Assembly (NCBI RefSeq): GCF_008364795.1
Contig: NZ_VTTM01000006.1
Coordinates: 248,001-312,000, forward strand
Source of the DNA: Azospirillum oryzae
GTDB taxonomy: Bacteria > Pseudomonadota > Alphaproteobacteria > Azospirillales > Azospirillaceae
Length of the DNA: 64,000 nt
Direction of reading: 5' to 3'
Part shown: one piece after another, positions 1 through 10,692 of the stretch
Position numbering within the stretch: position 1 is the stretch's first letter
Layout: the number at the start of each line of letters is the position of its first letter
Made by a program: the position numbers and the translations under genes
Notes under the pieces: model-generated
Seen by the model: only the letters and a program-made list of their open reading frames with translations
Database searches by the model: none
Told to the model about the DNA's origin: nothing

Positions 1-1
1 G

Positions 2-343
<342 letters not shown>

Positions 344-440
344 TCCGAGAGATCGACCCGGCAAGTGGCGGAGCCGCCACCGATCCCACCAGCTCGGCGG
401 CGGCTCCGCGACCATTTGTACACTTTCGAAAGATGGTAGT

Positions 441-656
441 ATGGCAGAGATTGTCGAGGTGTCCGTCACCCTGCGCATTGCGGTCGCCGGCGCCCCCGAC
501 GGGCCGGCCCTTGCCTTGCGGGCGGCGGAACAGTTCAGCCATGTCAGCCACGCCCAGATCGCCGCGTTCAACGAGGTAAGCCGGGTCCATTCGGCAGACC
601 ATGGCACCGTCGAAGCGGTCACCAGCATCGTCGTTGGCACAGGTCGCGGCTCGTAA
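441..656 (+). CDS. Small hypothetical protein, 71 aa
   Basis: An open frame of 71 residues starts with ATG in the gap between the thiolase and the first chemoreceptor, 50 bases before the latter. The product has no signal peptide, membrane segment or motif that I recognise. Its middle ([20 protein letters not shown]) could form an amphipathic helix. There is no convincing ribosome-binding site, and overlapping frames on both strands are also open, as is usual in such GC-rich DNA. It is listed because it is the only plausible gene in the gap, but it may be non-coding. Confidence 0.25.
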   Translation: MAEIVEVSVTLRIAVAGAPDGPALALRAAEQFSHVSHAQIAAFNEVSRVHSADHGTVEAVTSIVVGTGRGS

Positions 657-706
657 CGTCGGTCCGGCCCCACTGGAGCAGGCCGGAAAGAGGGAAGACT
701 CAAATC

Positions 707-2398
707 ATGCGTTTGTCGGAGCTGCCGTTGCGGTGGCGCATCGGATTCCTCGCCTCGCTGTCGATCATCGCCGCCGGATTGGTGGCGGCGGTCGGCGGCC
801 ATTTCGTCAACCGTGCGCTGGTCGAGCAGCGGATGAACAGCGTCCGCTTCATCGCCGAGAGCGGCGGCAGCATTGCCGCCCGCTTCCATAAGCTGGCGCA
901 GGACGGCGTGATGAGCGAGGAGGACGCCAAGGAGCGCGCCAGGACGGCGATCGGCGCCATGCGCTACGCCGACGGAGAGTATCTGTGGATCTGGACCTCG
1001 CAGATCATCAACGTCATGCATGCCAATCCGGCGCTGATCGGCAAGAGCGGTGCCGAAATCCGCGACCGCAACGGCGTCTACGTCATCCGCGAGGCGGTAC
1101 GCGGTGCCCTGACGCCGGTTCCGGAATTCGTCACCTACGAATGGCCGCGGCCCAGCGATCCCAAGGGGCCGACCTACGAGAAGCTGGCCTATTCGGTCCA
1201 TTTCAAGCCGTGGGACTGGGTGATCGGCACCGGTGTCTACACCGACGACCTGCGCTCCGCCTTTCTCGGCATGATGACCGTGTTCGGGCTGGTGGTCGCC
1301 GGGCTGTCGGCGCTGGCCCTGCTGCTGGGCTGGGCGGTCGCCCGCAGTGTGACGCGCCCGCTGTCGCGCGTGCATGGCGTCATGCTGCGCCTCGCGGACC
1401 ATGATCTGGATGCCGAGGTGCCGGAACGCGACCGGCGGGACGAGATCGGCGGCATGGCGCGCACGCTGGAGGTCTTCAAGGAGAACATCCTGCGCAACCG
1501 CCAGATGGAGCAGGAACGCCGCAGCGCCGCTGCCCAGGCGGCGACGGAAAAGCGGGAAGCGGTGTTCGATCTGGCGAGCCGGTTCGAGAGCCGTGTCGGC
1601 CGCATCGTCGACCAGCTCGGTCAATCCGCCAAGGGCTTTCAGGAAATGGCATCGCACCTGTCCAGAGCGGTCCAGAAGGCCGAGCAGGAGTGCACGTCGG
1701 TCGCATCGGCCTCCGAACAGGCGTCAGTCAATGTCCAGGCCGTCGCCTCCGCCGCCGAGGAGATGTCGACGGCGATCCGCGATCTATCGGGACGGGTGGC
1801 GCAGGCCGCCCAGCGGTCGAAGATGACCGCCGAACGGGCTGAGCAGGCCCGCAGTCATCTGGATGCGTTGTCGACCGCCATCGAGCAGGTGGATCAGGTC
1901 GTCGCATCCATCAATGCGGTCGCCTCGCAGACCAATCTGCTGGCCCTGAACGCCACCATTGAGGCAGCGCGCGCCGGAGAGGCCGGCAAGGGCTTTGCCG
2001 TCGTCGCGAGCGAAGTCAAGAATCTGGCCAGTCAGACCCATGCGATGACCGAGCAGATCGGGCAGCAGATCAGCACCGTGAAAGCCGCGTCCGACCGGAC
2101 CGTGGAAGGGATGCGCATGATCATCGGCCAAATCGAGGACATCGACCAATCGGCCGCCGAGATGGCCGCCTCAGTCGGGCAACAAAGTGCGGCAACCGAC
2201 GAAATCAGCCGTAATGCTCAGCAGGCGGCAATCGGCACCAATGACGTTTCACGCAGCGTGGTCGACATCCGAAAGGCTGAGCAGGAGAGCGGAGTAGCCG
2301 CCAAGCAGGTCATGCAGTCCGCCGACGCCCTGGCCGCCGACGCCGATTTGCTGAAACATGAACTCGAGGCATTCCTGGCGGAGATCCGCGCAGCCTGA
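707..2398 (+). CDS. Methyl-accepting chemotaxis protein with single Cache sensor
   Basis: A 563-residue transmembrane chemoreceptor. TM1 lies at about 11-31. A periplasmic single Cache (sCache_2 type) domain follows at about 35-185, with the typical YLWIW and [10 protein letters not shown] strings. TM2 is at about 188-212 and a HAMP domain at about 212-265. The signalling domain contains the conserved hairpin tip [19 protein letters not shown] followed by [15 protein letters not shown]. The Cache domain binds a small ligand, often an organic acid, and the tip controls CheA through CheW. There is no C-terminal CheR-docking pentapeptide (it ends in FLAEIRAA). The gene stands alone and is followed by a hairpin. 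Its ligand cannot be read from sequence. Confidence 0.95.
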   Translation: MRLSELPLRWRIGFLASLSIIAAGLVAAVGGHFVNRALVEQRMNSVRFIAESGGSIAARFHKLAQDGVMSEEDAKERARTAIGAMRYADGEYLWIWTSQIINVMHANPALIGKSGAEIRDRNGVYVIREAVRGALTPVPEFVTYEWPRPSDPKGPTYEKLAYSVHFKPWDWVIGTGVYTDDLRSAFLGMMTVFGLVVAGLSALALLLGWAVARSVTRPLSRVHGVMLRLADHDLDAEVPERDRRDEIGGMARTLEVFKENILRNRQMEQERRSAAAQAATEKREAVFDLASRFESRVGRIVDQLGQSAKGFQEMASHLSRAVQKAEQECTSVASASEQASVNVQAVASAAEEMSTAIRDLSGRVAQAAQRSKMTAERAEQARSHLDALSTAIEQVDQVVASINAVASQTNLLALNATIEAARAGEAGKGFAVVASEVKNLASQTHAMTEQIGQQISTVKAASDRTVEGMRMIIGQIEDIDQSAAEMAASVGQQSAATDEISRNAQQAAIGTNDVSRSVVDIRKAEQESGVAAKQVMQSADALAADADLLKHELEAFLAEIRAA

Positions 2399-2489
2399 CG
2401 CGGATCAACTCGCGACCTGAAACCTATCCGGAACTGAAGCCGCGTTCGGTAAAAGCCAAATCCTGCCCCACGCAACCAAATCAGCAAAC

Positions 2490-2513
2490 GCCTCGGTTCG
2501 AAAGAACCGGGGC
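2490..2513 (+). terminator. Hairpin downstream of the chemoreceptor gene
   Basis: A 10-bp stem (one G-U pair) closes a GAAA tetraloop about 90 bases after the chemoreceptor stop. An outer CAAACG/CGTTTG pair (2485-2526) can extend it. There is no U-tract, so it is a terminator-like or RNA-stabilising structure rather than a classic intrinsic terminator. The rest of the 308-base gap 2399-2706 shows nothing else recognisable. Confidence 0.45.
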
Positions 2514-2706
2514 GCTCGTGCGTTTGGGCCTTGCGCACCTGAGCAGCGTCCTCGCAGACCGCCGGGACGACGCGGTCGATCATGATCCGTACCATCTCCA
2601 TCGTCGCCGCGCTGTCCTCGCTGCCAGCGAGAGCAGGTGCTTTACGTTCCGACGGAAGGCGTCTGGTGATATGAGACTGATCCAGCGGAGCTGGAGACCG
2701 ACGGTC

Positions 2707-3159
2707 ATGGACAAGCAGGACAGCATGTCAGATCTGGATGCGACGATATTGTCGGAAGACCTACGGCGTACCATCGGCATTTTCGTGCGTGCAGTACGCA
2801 GTGACGCCAACACGCCAAAAACGGCGCAGTCCGAGACCCTTGGCCACCTGGAGCGTGGTGGCGCCATGAACATTGCAACGCTGGCGCAACTGAGAAAAGT
2901 GAAGCACCAGACGATGCGCCTGATCCTCGCACAGTTGGAAGAGGCGGGACTCGTTCAGCGCGGTGCCAACCCTGCCGACCGCCGCAGCCAGCTTTTCGCC
3001 CTGTCGAACGCCGGGCGCGAGGAGTTGGCACGGGAGCGCAGCGCCCGCGCCTCGCGAATCGAAAAGATGATCCGCACGGAGCTTTCGCACGAGGAACGCG
3101 ATCTTCTCCGCGCGTCGATCCGTCTACTGGCGCGGATGAGCGCTGCGCTTGATAGCTGA
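2707..3159 (+). CDS. MarR-family transcriptional regulator
   Basis: A 150-residue winged-helix regulator. The DNA-binding region spans about 55-110: an HTH around NIATLAQLRKVKHQTMRLILAQL, then the wing with the family signature NPADRRSQLFALSNAGRE. Dimerisation helices lie at both ends. The ATG at 2707 was chosen because the open frame upstream (from 2518) is proline- and arginine-rich and unlike the family, and 150 aa is the usual MarR length. The next gene is convergent, encoding a SnoaL-like protein. An operator-like palindrome lies beyond that gene, but nothing shows that this regulator binds it. The ligand is unknown. Confidence 0.88.
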   Translation: MDKQDSMSDLDATILSEDLRRTIGIFVRAVRSDANTPKTAQSETLGHLERGGAMNIATLAQLRKVKHQTMRLILAQLEEAGLVQRGANPADRRSQLFALSNAGREELARERSARASRIEKMIRTELSHEERDLLRASIRLLARMSAALDS

Positions 3160-3174
3160 TGCGTGCTCGCGGTG

Positions 3175-3585
3175 TCAGCTGGCCCTGAGTTGCGCGAGAA
3201 CGCTCGGCAGAGTGTTGATACCCCAATGCTCGGCATAGCGGCCGCCGGCGATGCGGACGATGTCGATGACGTCGATCTGGATTGGCTGTCCGGTCGCTTC
3301 AATCCCCATGAGTGGACCGCTGTGGATGCCGGCGATCGTTTTGCGCGTCGTCACCTTGTCGCCGTCGGCGACTTGGTCGTGGATCGTCACCGACAGCTCC
3401 GAAAGCGCCGGCCGCAGGACGTATTGAAAGGTGTTCCATAGGCTTTCCGGGCCGTTCGGCGCACCCGGCGGGGCGGACCGATTTACAAAGCCGGGATCCA
3501 TGAGGGCTTCAAACGCCTCGCGATTCCCCGCGACGATCACCTCGGTGTTGAAGCGGCGCACCACATCCTTGTTGGCTTGCGTCAC
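3175..3585 (-). CDS. SnoaL-like / ester cyclase family protein
   Basis: A 136-residue protein of the NTF2-like superfamily, SnoaL-like polyketide cyclase group. The family pattern is visible: an N-terminal helix (NKDVVRRFNTEV), a 'DPGFVNRSAPPG' segment, a central VADGDKVTTRKTIAGIHSG strand pair, and the closing strands IQIDVIDIVRIAGGRYAEHWG. Members are small cone-shaped hydrolases, isomerases or binding proteins, and the reaction here is unknown. The gene is monocistronic and convergent with the MarR gene. It is preceded at 3639-3659 by a perfect inverted repeat, so it is probably repressed by a TetR- or MarR-type protein. Confidence 0.8.
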   Translation of the reverse strand: MTQANKDVVRRFNTEVIVAGNREAFEALMDPGFVNRSAPPGAPNGPESLWNTFQYVLRPALSELSVTIHDQVADGDKVTTRKTIAGIHSGPLMGIEATGQPIQIDVIDIVRIAGGRYAEHWGINTLPSVLAQLRAS

Positions 3586-3638
3586 ATCACTCTCCTTCTG
3601 CTACCCCGGCACGCTTGACGATGGCCAAGCCTGAAAAT

Positions 3639-3659
3639 TTATACAGTGTCCCTGTATAA
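3639..3659. promoter_or_regulatory. Perfect inverted-repeat operator upstream of the SnoaL-like gene
   Basis: TTATACAG - 5 bases - CTGTATAA: perfect 8-bp arms 54 bases before the SnoaL-like start codon. The minus-strand reading of the same region is AT-rich and contains possible -10 elements, so a bound repressor would block the promoter. The architecture is typical of TetR-family operators, but no TetR gene is adjacent. The rest of the 312-base gap 3586-3897 holds nothing else recognisable. Confidence 0.65.
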
Positions 3660-3897
3660 TATTGGGCGGTCAAGGAGCATGTGGTTGACGTCCTAGCCGG
3701 GACGCTCCCGCGCCCCTGTCACCGCGACCAACTGCAGCACGATATGGATGGGTGCCTTAGAACTGGCCTCGCGTGGTTTTCCTGGGCGAAACACGCCTCG
3801 ATCCTTCGCGCAGAGTTTGGAATGATTCTACCTCCAGGCGATTGACACTCAAGTGAAGGAAAACCATTCAATTGGCTGGGGCAACACCAGGGGCCGA

Positions 3898-4655
3898 TCA
3901 GTTTTTCAACTTGTAGCCCGTGCGAAAAATCCACCACACGACGGCAAGGCAGATCATCAGCAGCAGGCCGGTTATGGCGAGGCTCAAAGCGACGGGCACG
4001 TCGGCGGCGCCGTAGAAGCTCCAGCGGAAGCCACTGACCAGATAGACGACCGGGTTGAACAAGGTGATCTTCTGCCAGAAAGGCGGCAGCATGCTGATCG
4101 AATAGAAGCTCCCGCCCAGGAAGGCGAGCGGCGTGACGATCAGCATCGGCACGATCTGCAGCTTTTCCCAGCCGTCAGCCCAAATCCCCAGAATGAAGCC
4201 GAGCAGGCTGAAGGTCACCGACGTCAGCATGAGGAAGGCGATCATCCAGAAAGGATGTGCAATGGAAAAATCCACGAACAGCCGCGCCGTCAGCAGGATC
4301 AGCGTTCCAAGAATTACGGACTTGGTCGCCGCAGCCCCGACATAGCCGATCACCGTTTCGAAGGCGGAGACGGGAGCCGACAGCAGCTCGTAGATTGTGC
4401 CGGAATAGCGCGGCATGTAGATGCCAAAGGACGCGTTCGACACGCTTTCCGTCAGCACCGACATCATGACGAGACCAGGGACGAGAAACGCGCCGTAGCT
4501 GACGCCCTCGACCGACGCGAAGCGTCCGCCGATCGCCGCCCCGAAGACAATGAAGTACAGTGATGTTGAGATCACCGGTCCGGCGATGCTCTGAAACAGC
4601 GTTCGCCAGGTGCGCGCCAGCTCGAAGATGTAGATGGCTTTGATCGCATGAAGGT

Positions 4656-4659
<4 letters not shown>
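3898..4659 (-). CDS. ABC-2 type exporter permease
   Basis: A 253-residue inner-membrane permease of the ABC-2 superfamily (NodJ/DrrB type) with six hydrophobic segments. The family motif region [20 protein letters not shown] sits before the fifth segment, followed by [16 protein letters not shown]. Its start codon overlaps the stop of the upstream ATPase gene by four bases (ATGA), so the two are translationally coupled and form one exporter. Such pairs export drugs, lipids or polysaccharide precursors. The cargo is not readable from sequence. Confidence 0.92.
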
Positions 4660-5582
<923 letters not shown>

Positions 5583-5739
5583 GTCTTCCCTCGGCTTAGG
5601 GCTATTTCCCGGGCACGGACGCAATCAGGGCCAGCCACCATAGCGCTCAGCGGTGTTTGGCGGAATTCTAACCTGAGTGGTGGTAACCGACGTCGGTGCA
5701 TGAACCGCCCCGGGTTTGTCGGAGGCCATTCGGCTTGAG

Positions 5740-6687
5740 TCACGCGGCCATGGCGACGTCGTCAGCTTGAGCATAGTAGCGCGCTTCGGCCTCGGCGGGA
5801 GGAATATTGCCGATGGGTTCGAGCAGGCGCCGGTGATTGAACCAGTCCACCCATTCCAGTGTGGCGAATTCGACGGCTTCGAGGGTGCGCCATGGTCCGC
5901 GGCGGCGGATCACCTCGGTCTTGTAGAGGCCGTTGATCGTCTCGGCCAAGGCGTTGTCGTAGGAATCGCCGACGCTACCGACGGAGGGCTCGACACCGGC
6001 GTCGGTCAGGCGCTCGGGATACTTGATGGCAACCTATTGCGAGCCGCGGTCGGAGTGATGGATGAGGCCGCTGCCCTTTGCCGGTCGGCGGTCGTGGAGC
6101 GCTTGCTCCAAGGCGTCCAGCACAAAATCAGCGTGGGCTGTTCTGGACACCCGCCAGCCGACGATGCGGCGGGCGAAGGCGTCGATGACGAAGGCCACGT
6201 AGACGAAGCCCTGCCATGTCGATACGTAGGTGAAATCGGCCAACCACAAGGCGTTTGGGCGTGGCGCCTGGAACTGGCGGTTCACCCGGTCGGCCAGCTC
6301 TCGCGGTTCCGTTCCGGAACCGCTGCCGCCGCAAGGGGGGCATGACGCCGCCCGGTCGCTGATCGTGGTGCGGACCGTCTTGCCCCGTGTTGCCCCCTTC
6401 AGGCCCATCTGCTTCATCAGTCGGGCCACTGTGCAGCGCGCCACGTCGAGGCCTTCCCGCCGCAACTGCCGCCAGACCTTCCGTACCCCATAGACCTGGA
6501 AGTTCGCGTCCCAGACCCGCCGGATAGCCCCACTCAGCGCCGCGTCGCTTCGCGAGCGGGCCGGCACCTTGGACGGATCGGCCCGACGGGCGGCATTGGC
6601 ATGGTAGGTGGACGGGGCGATCGGCAGCACTCGGCAGATCGGCTCGCCCCCGTGGACGGCGCGGTGTGCGTCGATGAAGGCGATCAT
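5740..6687 (-). pseudogene. IS3-family transposase OrfB, nonsense-interrupted
   Basis: The DDE integrase-type catalytic subunit of the IS3 element. The HTH_21-like region (VYGVRKVWRQLRREG), the rve core with the first catalytic Asp (NALWLADFTYV), the second Asp (IHHSDRGSQ) and the terminal Glu segment (SYDNALAETINGLYKTEV) are all in one frame. A TAG at 6036-6034 directly follows DRGSQ, where the family has Tyr, and splits the protein before the catalytic Glu. A 17-residue stretch rich in Gly/Ser/Pro just before the rve core looks inserted and contains an 8-5-8 palindrome (6303-6323). Its ATG overlaps the orfA stop (ATGA). Confidence 0.9.
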
Positions 6688-7013
6688 TTCCGAAACGGGC
6701 GGTCGAGCTCCGCCTGGGCGAAATACGCCGACGCCTTGCGTAGGATCTCGTTCGCTTGGCGCAGTTCCCGGACCTCGCGTTCCAGCGCCTTGATCCGCTC
6801 CTGCTCGTCCGTCGTTTGCCCCGACCGCTTGCCCTGGTCACGTTCGGCCTGCCGGACCCAGCCCCGCAACGTCTCCGCCGTGCAGCCGATCTTCCCCGCG
6901 ATCGAGCTGATCGTCGCCCACTGCGAGGCATGCTCGCCTTCGTGCTCGAACACCATTCGAATCGCGCGCTCGCGCACTTCAGGGGCGTATTTGGGTGATG
7001 CCTGTTTCGTCAT
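6684..7013 (-). CDS. IS3-family transposase OrfA
   Basis: A 109-residue DNA-binding subunit. It has an N-terminal helix-turn-helix ([20 protein letters not shown]) and a C-terminal leucine-zipper coiled coil ([19 protein letters not shown]), the standard OrfA layout of this family. In intact elements it acts alone as a regulator or is joined to OrfB by -1 frameshifting. Here the two frames meet at an ATGA overlap and no clear slippery heptamer is seen. The frame is intact, but OrfB is broken. Confidence 0.92.
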   Translation of the reverse strand: MTKQASPKYAPEVRERAIRMVFEHEGEHASQWATISSIAGKIGCTAETLRGWVRQAERDQGKRSGQTTDEQERIKALEREVRELRQANEILRKASAYFAQAELDRPFRK

Positions 7014-7080
7014 GATGACCCCATCCTCTCAGGAAACGGGGCCTCCGACAAACCAGGGGCGGTTCATTTTCTTGCTCCTG

Positions 7081-10000
7081 TCAATGCGTCCCCGGATTGG
7101 CCCGCGCCCCCGTCACCGCTTTCGCCACGTCGGTCCAGGCCGCCTTGTCCGGTGCGAAGCGGCCACGCAGGTAGGCCAGCAGATCGGCGACCTGCCTGTC
7201 GGACAGGCTGTCGCGGAAGGCCGGCATATAGCCGAGGTCGCGGGTCGCCGGGTTCTGGATGCCGTGCAGGATGACGCGGGCGAGATTGTCGGGGCTGTCG
7301 CTGTGGACGTTGCTGTTCACCGCCATGGAGGGGCTGACGCCGAACAGCGTCGGCCCTTCGCCGTCGCCGTGGCAGGCCTTGCAGGCGCCGTTGAAGATGC
7401 GCTCTCCATTGGCCGAATTGGCGGGTGCCGGGATGACGGCCGATGTCTCCTTGGATTCGCCGCCCAGCGAGGCGAGATAAACCGCCATCGCCCGCACATC
7501 GGTTTCCGGCACGGTGGACAGCTCATGCACCACCGGGGCCATCGGGCCGGCGGCGACGCCGTGGCGCTGGGAGAAGCCGGTGCGCAGGTAGGTGAACAGG
7601 TCGTCCTCCGTCCAGGGCTTCGGCGCCTTGGACAGGCTGGTCAGGGCCGGTGCCTCCCAGCCATCGACGGTGCCGCCGGCGAGGAAAGCCTCGCCCATCT
7701 TCTCCGCGCCCAACGCATTGCGCGGGCTGTGGCAGGCGGCGCAGTGGCCGAGGCCGTTGACCAGATAGTTGCCGCGATTCCACTCCGCAGACTTCTGCGG
7801 GTCCGGCTTGAAGGTCTCGCGGTTGAGGAACAGCGTGTTCCACCCCGCCATCATCGGGCGCAGGTTGAAGGGGAAGCGCATGGTGTTGGCCGGCGTCTCG
7901 CTGCGTACCGGCTGCTGCGTCATCATGTAGGCGTAGAGCGCCTGCATGTCGTCGTCGGTCATGTTGCGGAAGGCGGTGTAGGGGAAGGCCGGATAGAGAT
8001 GCCGGCCGTCGCGGCTGATCCCCTCGCGCATCGCCCGGTCGAAGGCGGCCAAGGACCAGCGTCCGATCCCGCTGTCCGGGTCCGGCGTGATGTTGGTGCT
8101 GTAAACGGTGCCGAACGGCGTCTCGAACGGCCGGCCGCCGGCATTGGTCGCACCGTTCTCCACCGTGTGGCAGACCGCGCAGTCGCCGAGCGCCGCCAAC
8201 TGCCGCCCGCGTTCGATGGTGGCCGAGGACCACAGCCCGGCCGACGGCGGCGACACCGGGGCAATCTCGGCGCGGAAGGGCAGGGCGCTGCTCGCCATGC
8301 CGATCATCACCCCGCATAAGCCGGTCAGCGAGGCGCCGAGCCATGCCTTCCACCCCCGCTTGCGCGGCTTCACCGCTTCCGGCGGGGATGGCGGGACCGG
8401 TTCGGACGGGCCGTTCAGTGCCTCGCGCACCCGCTCCGCGGTGATCGGCAGTTCGCGGAAGCGGATGCCGGTGGCGTCGAAGATGGCGTTGGCAATGGCC
8501 GCCGCGCTGGGGACGGACGCGGATTCGCCCGATCCCAGCGGTGGCTCGTTCTCCCGCGGCATCATCAGCACGTCGATGTCCGGCACCTCGGGGAAGGTCA
8601 TGATCGGGTAGCCGCCCCATTCCTTGGCGGCGACCACCGAGTCCTCGAACTCCACCTGTTCCTTCAGCACGCGGCTGGTCGATTGGATGACGTTGCCGTG
8701 GATCTGGTGGCGCACGCCGTCGGGGTTGATCATCTGCCCGGCGTCATGGCCGACGACCACGCGGGTCACCGCGATCTCTCCGGTCCTGCGGTCCACCGCC
8801 ACGTCGGCCACCCACGCCGCCCAGGCGGCGCCGAAGCCGGGAAACTTGCTATGGATGTAGCGGGCATAGGCGAAGCCGCGGCCGCGCAGGATGCCGCCCT
8901 CAGGCGGGGTCTGCTGCGGCGCCGTGCGCGGCTGCCAGCCGGCGCGGCTGGCGACGGCGCGGATCAGGTCGGCGGCGCGTTCGTCCTCGCGCAGGTGACG
9001 CAGGCGGAATTCCACCGGATCGACCCCGGCGGCGAAGGCCAGCTCGTCGATGTAGCTGTCATGGGCGAAGCTGTTGGGCATCGCCGACACCCCCCGCATC
9101 CAGGAGGCGCGGACGATGGGGGCCATGTCGTTGATGACCACCCGCATGTTCTCATAGTCGTAGGGCGGGATGGAGGTGCGGTCGCCCATCTCGAACACGG
9201 CGGCCACCGGATCGACCCGCCCGGTCAGCAGCAGCGCCAGCGTCGGCGCGCCGTTCGACGGATAGCTGGTGGCGAAGTCGTAGGCGACAATGCCGCCGTC
9301 GGCGCTGATTCCGCCATCGACCTCCATCAGTTGGGCGGTGCCCTTCGGCTCCCACAGATGCTCCTGCTCGCGGGTCAGCTGGACGCGCACCGGACGGCCG
9401 ACCGCCTGCGACAGCAGAAGCGCATCCGCCGCCACATCGTCGGCGCAGTTGCGGCCATAGCAGCCGGCCGCCTCCATCCGCACCACATCGATCCGCTCCT
9501 CCGGCCATTCCAGCAGCCAGGCGAGGTCGGCGCGCAGCAGATGCGGATTCTGGGTGCCGGACCAGACGGTCGCGCGGTCCGCCTTGCAGTCGGCCACGGC
9601 GCAGGACGGCCCGATCGAGCCGTGCATCTGGTAGGGCCAGACATAGGTGCGCGTCATCCGCTGGTCGGCGGCGGCAAGCGCGGCATCGACGTCGCCCTTG
9701 TCCAGCACCTTGCGCGGTGTGCTGGGATTCTCGCGCAGGGCCTGGGCGAGGTTCGACAGGTCGGGCAGCTTGCGGGTCCAGGGCTTCCAAGTGATCTTCA
9801 GCTCGCGCGCGGCCTTGATCGCCTGCTCCTCGCGCTCCGCCACCACACCGACGAAGTCGCGCAGCACCACCACCTTGATGACGCCGGGAATGTGGGCGAT
9901 GGAGCCTTCGTCGATGCTCTCCAGGCTGTTGCCGACGAACTCGCCGCTGTCGATGCCGGCATAGGGCGGGCGGACCACCCGGCCATGAAGCATCCCCGGC

Positions 10001-10692
10001 AGCCGCAGGTCGTGGACGTACGAGAATTCACCGGTGGCCTTGGCCGGGATGTCGACACGAGGCGCCCCCTTGCCGACCAGCTTGTACTGCTCGCGCGCCT
10101 TCAGCGGGGCCTTGCCGCTGATGCGCAGTTCCACCCGCTCGCCCCGCACCAGTTCGCCGTAGGAGATGCGACGGTTGCCGGGTCTGCCGGTTTCTGGGGC
10201 GCTTTCCGGGGCGATCACCACACCCTCTTCGACGCGCAACTCTCCCGCCGGCACGCCGAACAGGGCGGCGGCGCGCTCCAGCAGGTAGCGGCGCGCCTCC
10301 GCCGCGGCGTTGCGCAAGGGGACCGCCGAAATCTGGATGGTGGCACTGGCGATGGTGGCGCCCTGGTTGGGCGCACGGCCGGTGTCGCCCAGCACCATGC
10401 GCAGCTGGTCCATGCGCAGGTCCAGCTCCTCCGCGACGATCTGGGTCAGCGCCGTCTGGATGCCGGTGCCGAGATCGACATGGCCGTTGAAGGCGAAGAC
10501 CTGTCCGTCGTCGCGCACCGCCAGGAACAGCGCCATTTCCGGCGGCTTAGACGTCGCGGTGCCACCCTTGGCGACCGGGCCGGAGGGCGGCTGGATCTCG
10601 TCAACGATCAGCAGGACGCCGGTCGCCGCCATCAGCTCCGCACGGGTCGGCGTCGGCTGGGACTGCAATTCGGGCGTTGGGTTGATCGTCAT
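7081..10692 (-). CDS. nicB: Nicotinate dehydrogenase, molybdopterin and tri-heme cytochrome c subunit NicB
   Basis: A 1203-residue large subunit that hydroxylates nicotinate to 6-hydroxynicotinate. Residues 1 to about 775 form the xanthine-dehydrogenase-type molybdenum cofactor domains (for example GHVDLGTGIQTALTQIVAEE and the LGSGESASVPSAAAIANAI end motif). One membrane-spanning segment follows at about 784-805. Then come three class I cytochrome c domains, with CAVCH, CAACH and CKACH near residues 837, 983 and 1102. From memory, this Mo-domain plus three-heme layout is that of Pseudomonas putida NicB, which passes electrons to the respiratory chain instead of using an FAD subunit. The ATG at 10692 overlaps the end of nicA by 92 bases; another in-frame ATG at 10632 is possible. 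An IS3 element lies just downstream. Confidence 0.93.
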   Translation of the reverse strand: MTINPTPELQSQPTPTRAELMAATGVLLIVDEIQPPSGPVAKGGTATSKPPEMALFLAVRDDGQVFAFNGHVDLGTGIQTALTQIVAEELDLRMDQLRMVLGDTGRAPNQGATIASATIQISAVPLRNAAAEARRYLLERAAALFGVPAGELRVEEGVVIAPESAPETGRPGNRRISYGELVRGERVELRISGKAPLKAREQYKLVGKGAPRVDIPAKATGEFSYVHDLRLPGMLHGRVVRPPYAGIDSGEFVGNSLESIDEGSIAHIPGVIKVVVLRDFVGVVAEREEQAIKAARELKITWKPWTRKLPDLSNLAQALRENPSTPRKVLDKGDVDAALAAADQRMTRTYVWPYQMHGSIGPSCAVADCKADRATVWSGTQNPHLLRADLAWLLEWPEERIDVVRMEAAGCYGRNCADDVAADALLLSQAVGRPVRVQLTREQEHLWEPKGTAQLMEVDGGISADGGIVAYDFATSYPSNGAPTLALLLTGRVDPVAAVFEMGDRTSIPPYDYENMRVVINDMAPIVRASWMRGVSAMPNSFAHDSYIDELAFAAGVDPVEFRLRHLREDERAADLIRAVASRAGWQPRTAPQQTPPEGGILRGRGFAYARYIHSKFPGFGAAWAAWVADVAVDRRTGEIAVTRVVVGHDAGQMINPDGVRHQIHGNVIQSTSRVLKEQVEFEDSVVAAKEWGGYPIMTFPEVPDIDVLMMPRENEPPLGSGESASVPSAAAIANAIFDATGIRFRELPITAERVREALNGPSEPVPPSPPEAVKPRKRGWKAWLGASLTGLCGVMIGMASSALPFRAEIAPVSPPSAGLWSSATIERGRQLAALGDCAVCHTVENGATNAGGRPFETPFGTVYSTNITPDPDSGIGRWSLAAFDRAMREGISRDGRHLYPAFPYTAFRNMTDDDMQALYAYMMTQQPVRSETPANTMRFPFNLRPMMAGWNTLFLNRETFKPDPQKSAEWNRGNYLVNGLGHCAACHSPRNALGAEKMGEAFLAGGTVDGWEAPALTSLSKAPKPWTEDDLFTYLRTGFSQRHGVAAGPMAPVVHELSTVPETDVRAMAVYLASLGGESKETSAVIPAPANSANGERIFNGACKACHGDGEGPTLFGVSPSMAVNSNVHSDSPDNLARVILHGIQNPATRDLGYMPAFRDSLSDRQVADLLAYLRGRFAPDKAAWTDVAKAVTGARANPGTH

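Larger units (their letters stand above)
5701..7066 (-). mobile_element. IS3-family insertion sequence (decayed)
   Basis: A 1366-bp element bounded by 27-bp terminal inverted repeats (5701-5727 and 7040-7066) that differ at one position and begin TGAACCGCCCC. It carries the usual two frames, orfA (6684-7013) and orfB (5740-6687), both on the minus strand. orfB is interrupted by an amber codon, so the copy is not expected to move by itself. No direct target duplication is visible (GCA on the left, TTT on the right), which suggests rearrangement after insertion. The right end lies only 14 bases after the nicB stop codon, so it marks one edge of the nicotinate island. Confidence 0.9.

Noticed and set aside
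5583..5700. Possible end of another insertion sequence between the ABC ATPase gene and the IS3 element
   Set aside because: The GGCGGAATTCTAACCTGAG string looked faintly like an IS terminal region, but no partner end, transposase or duplicated target is visible.
6303..6323. Intrinsic terminator in the IS3 element
   Set aside because: The 8-5-8 palindrome lies within the open transposase frame and has no U-tract on either strand.
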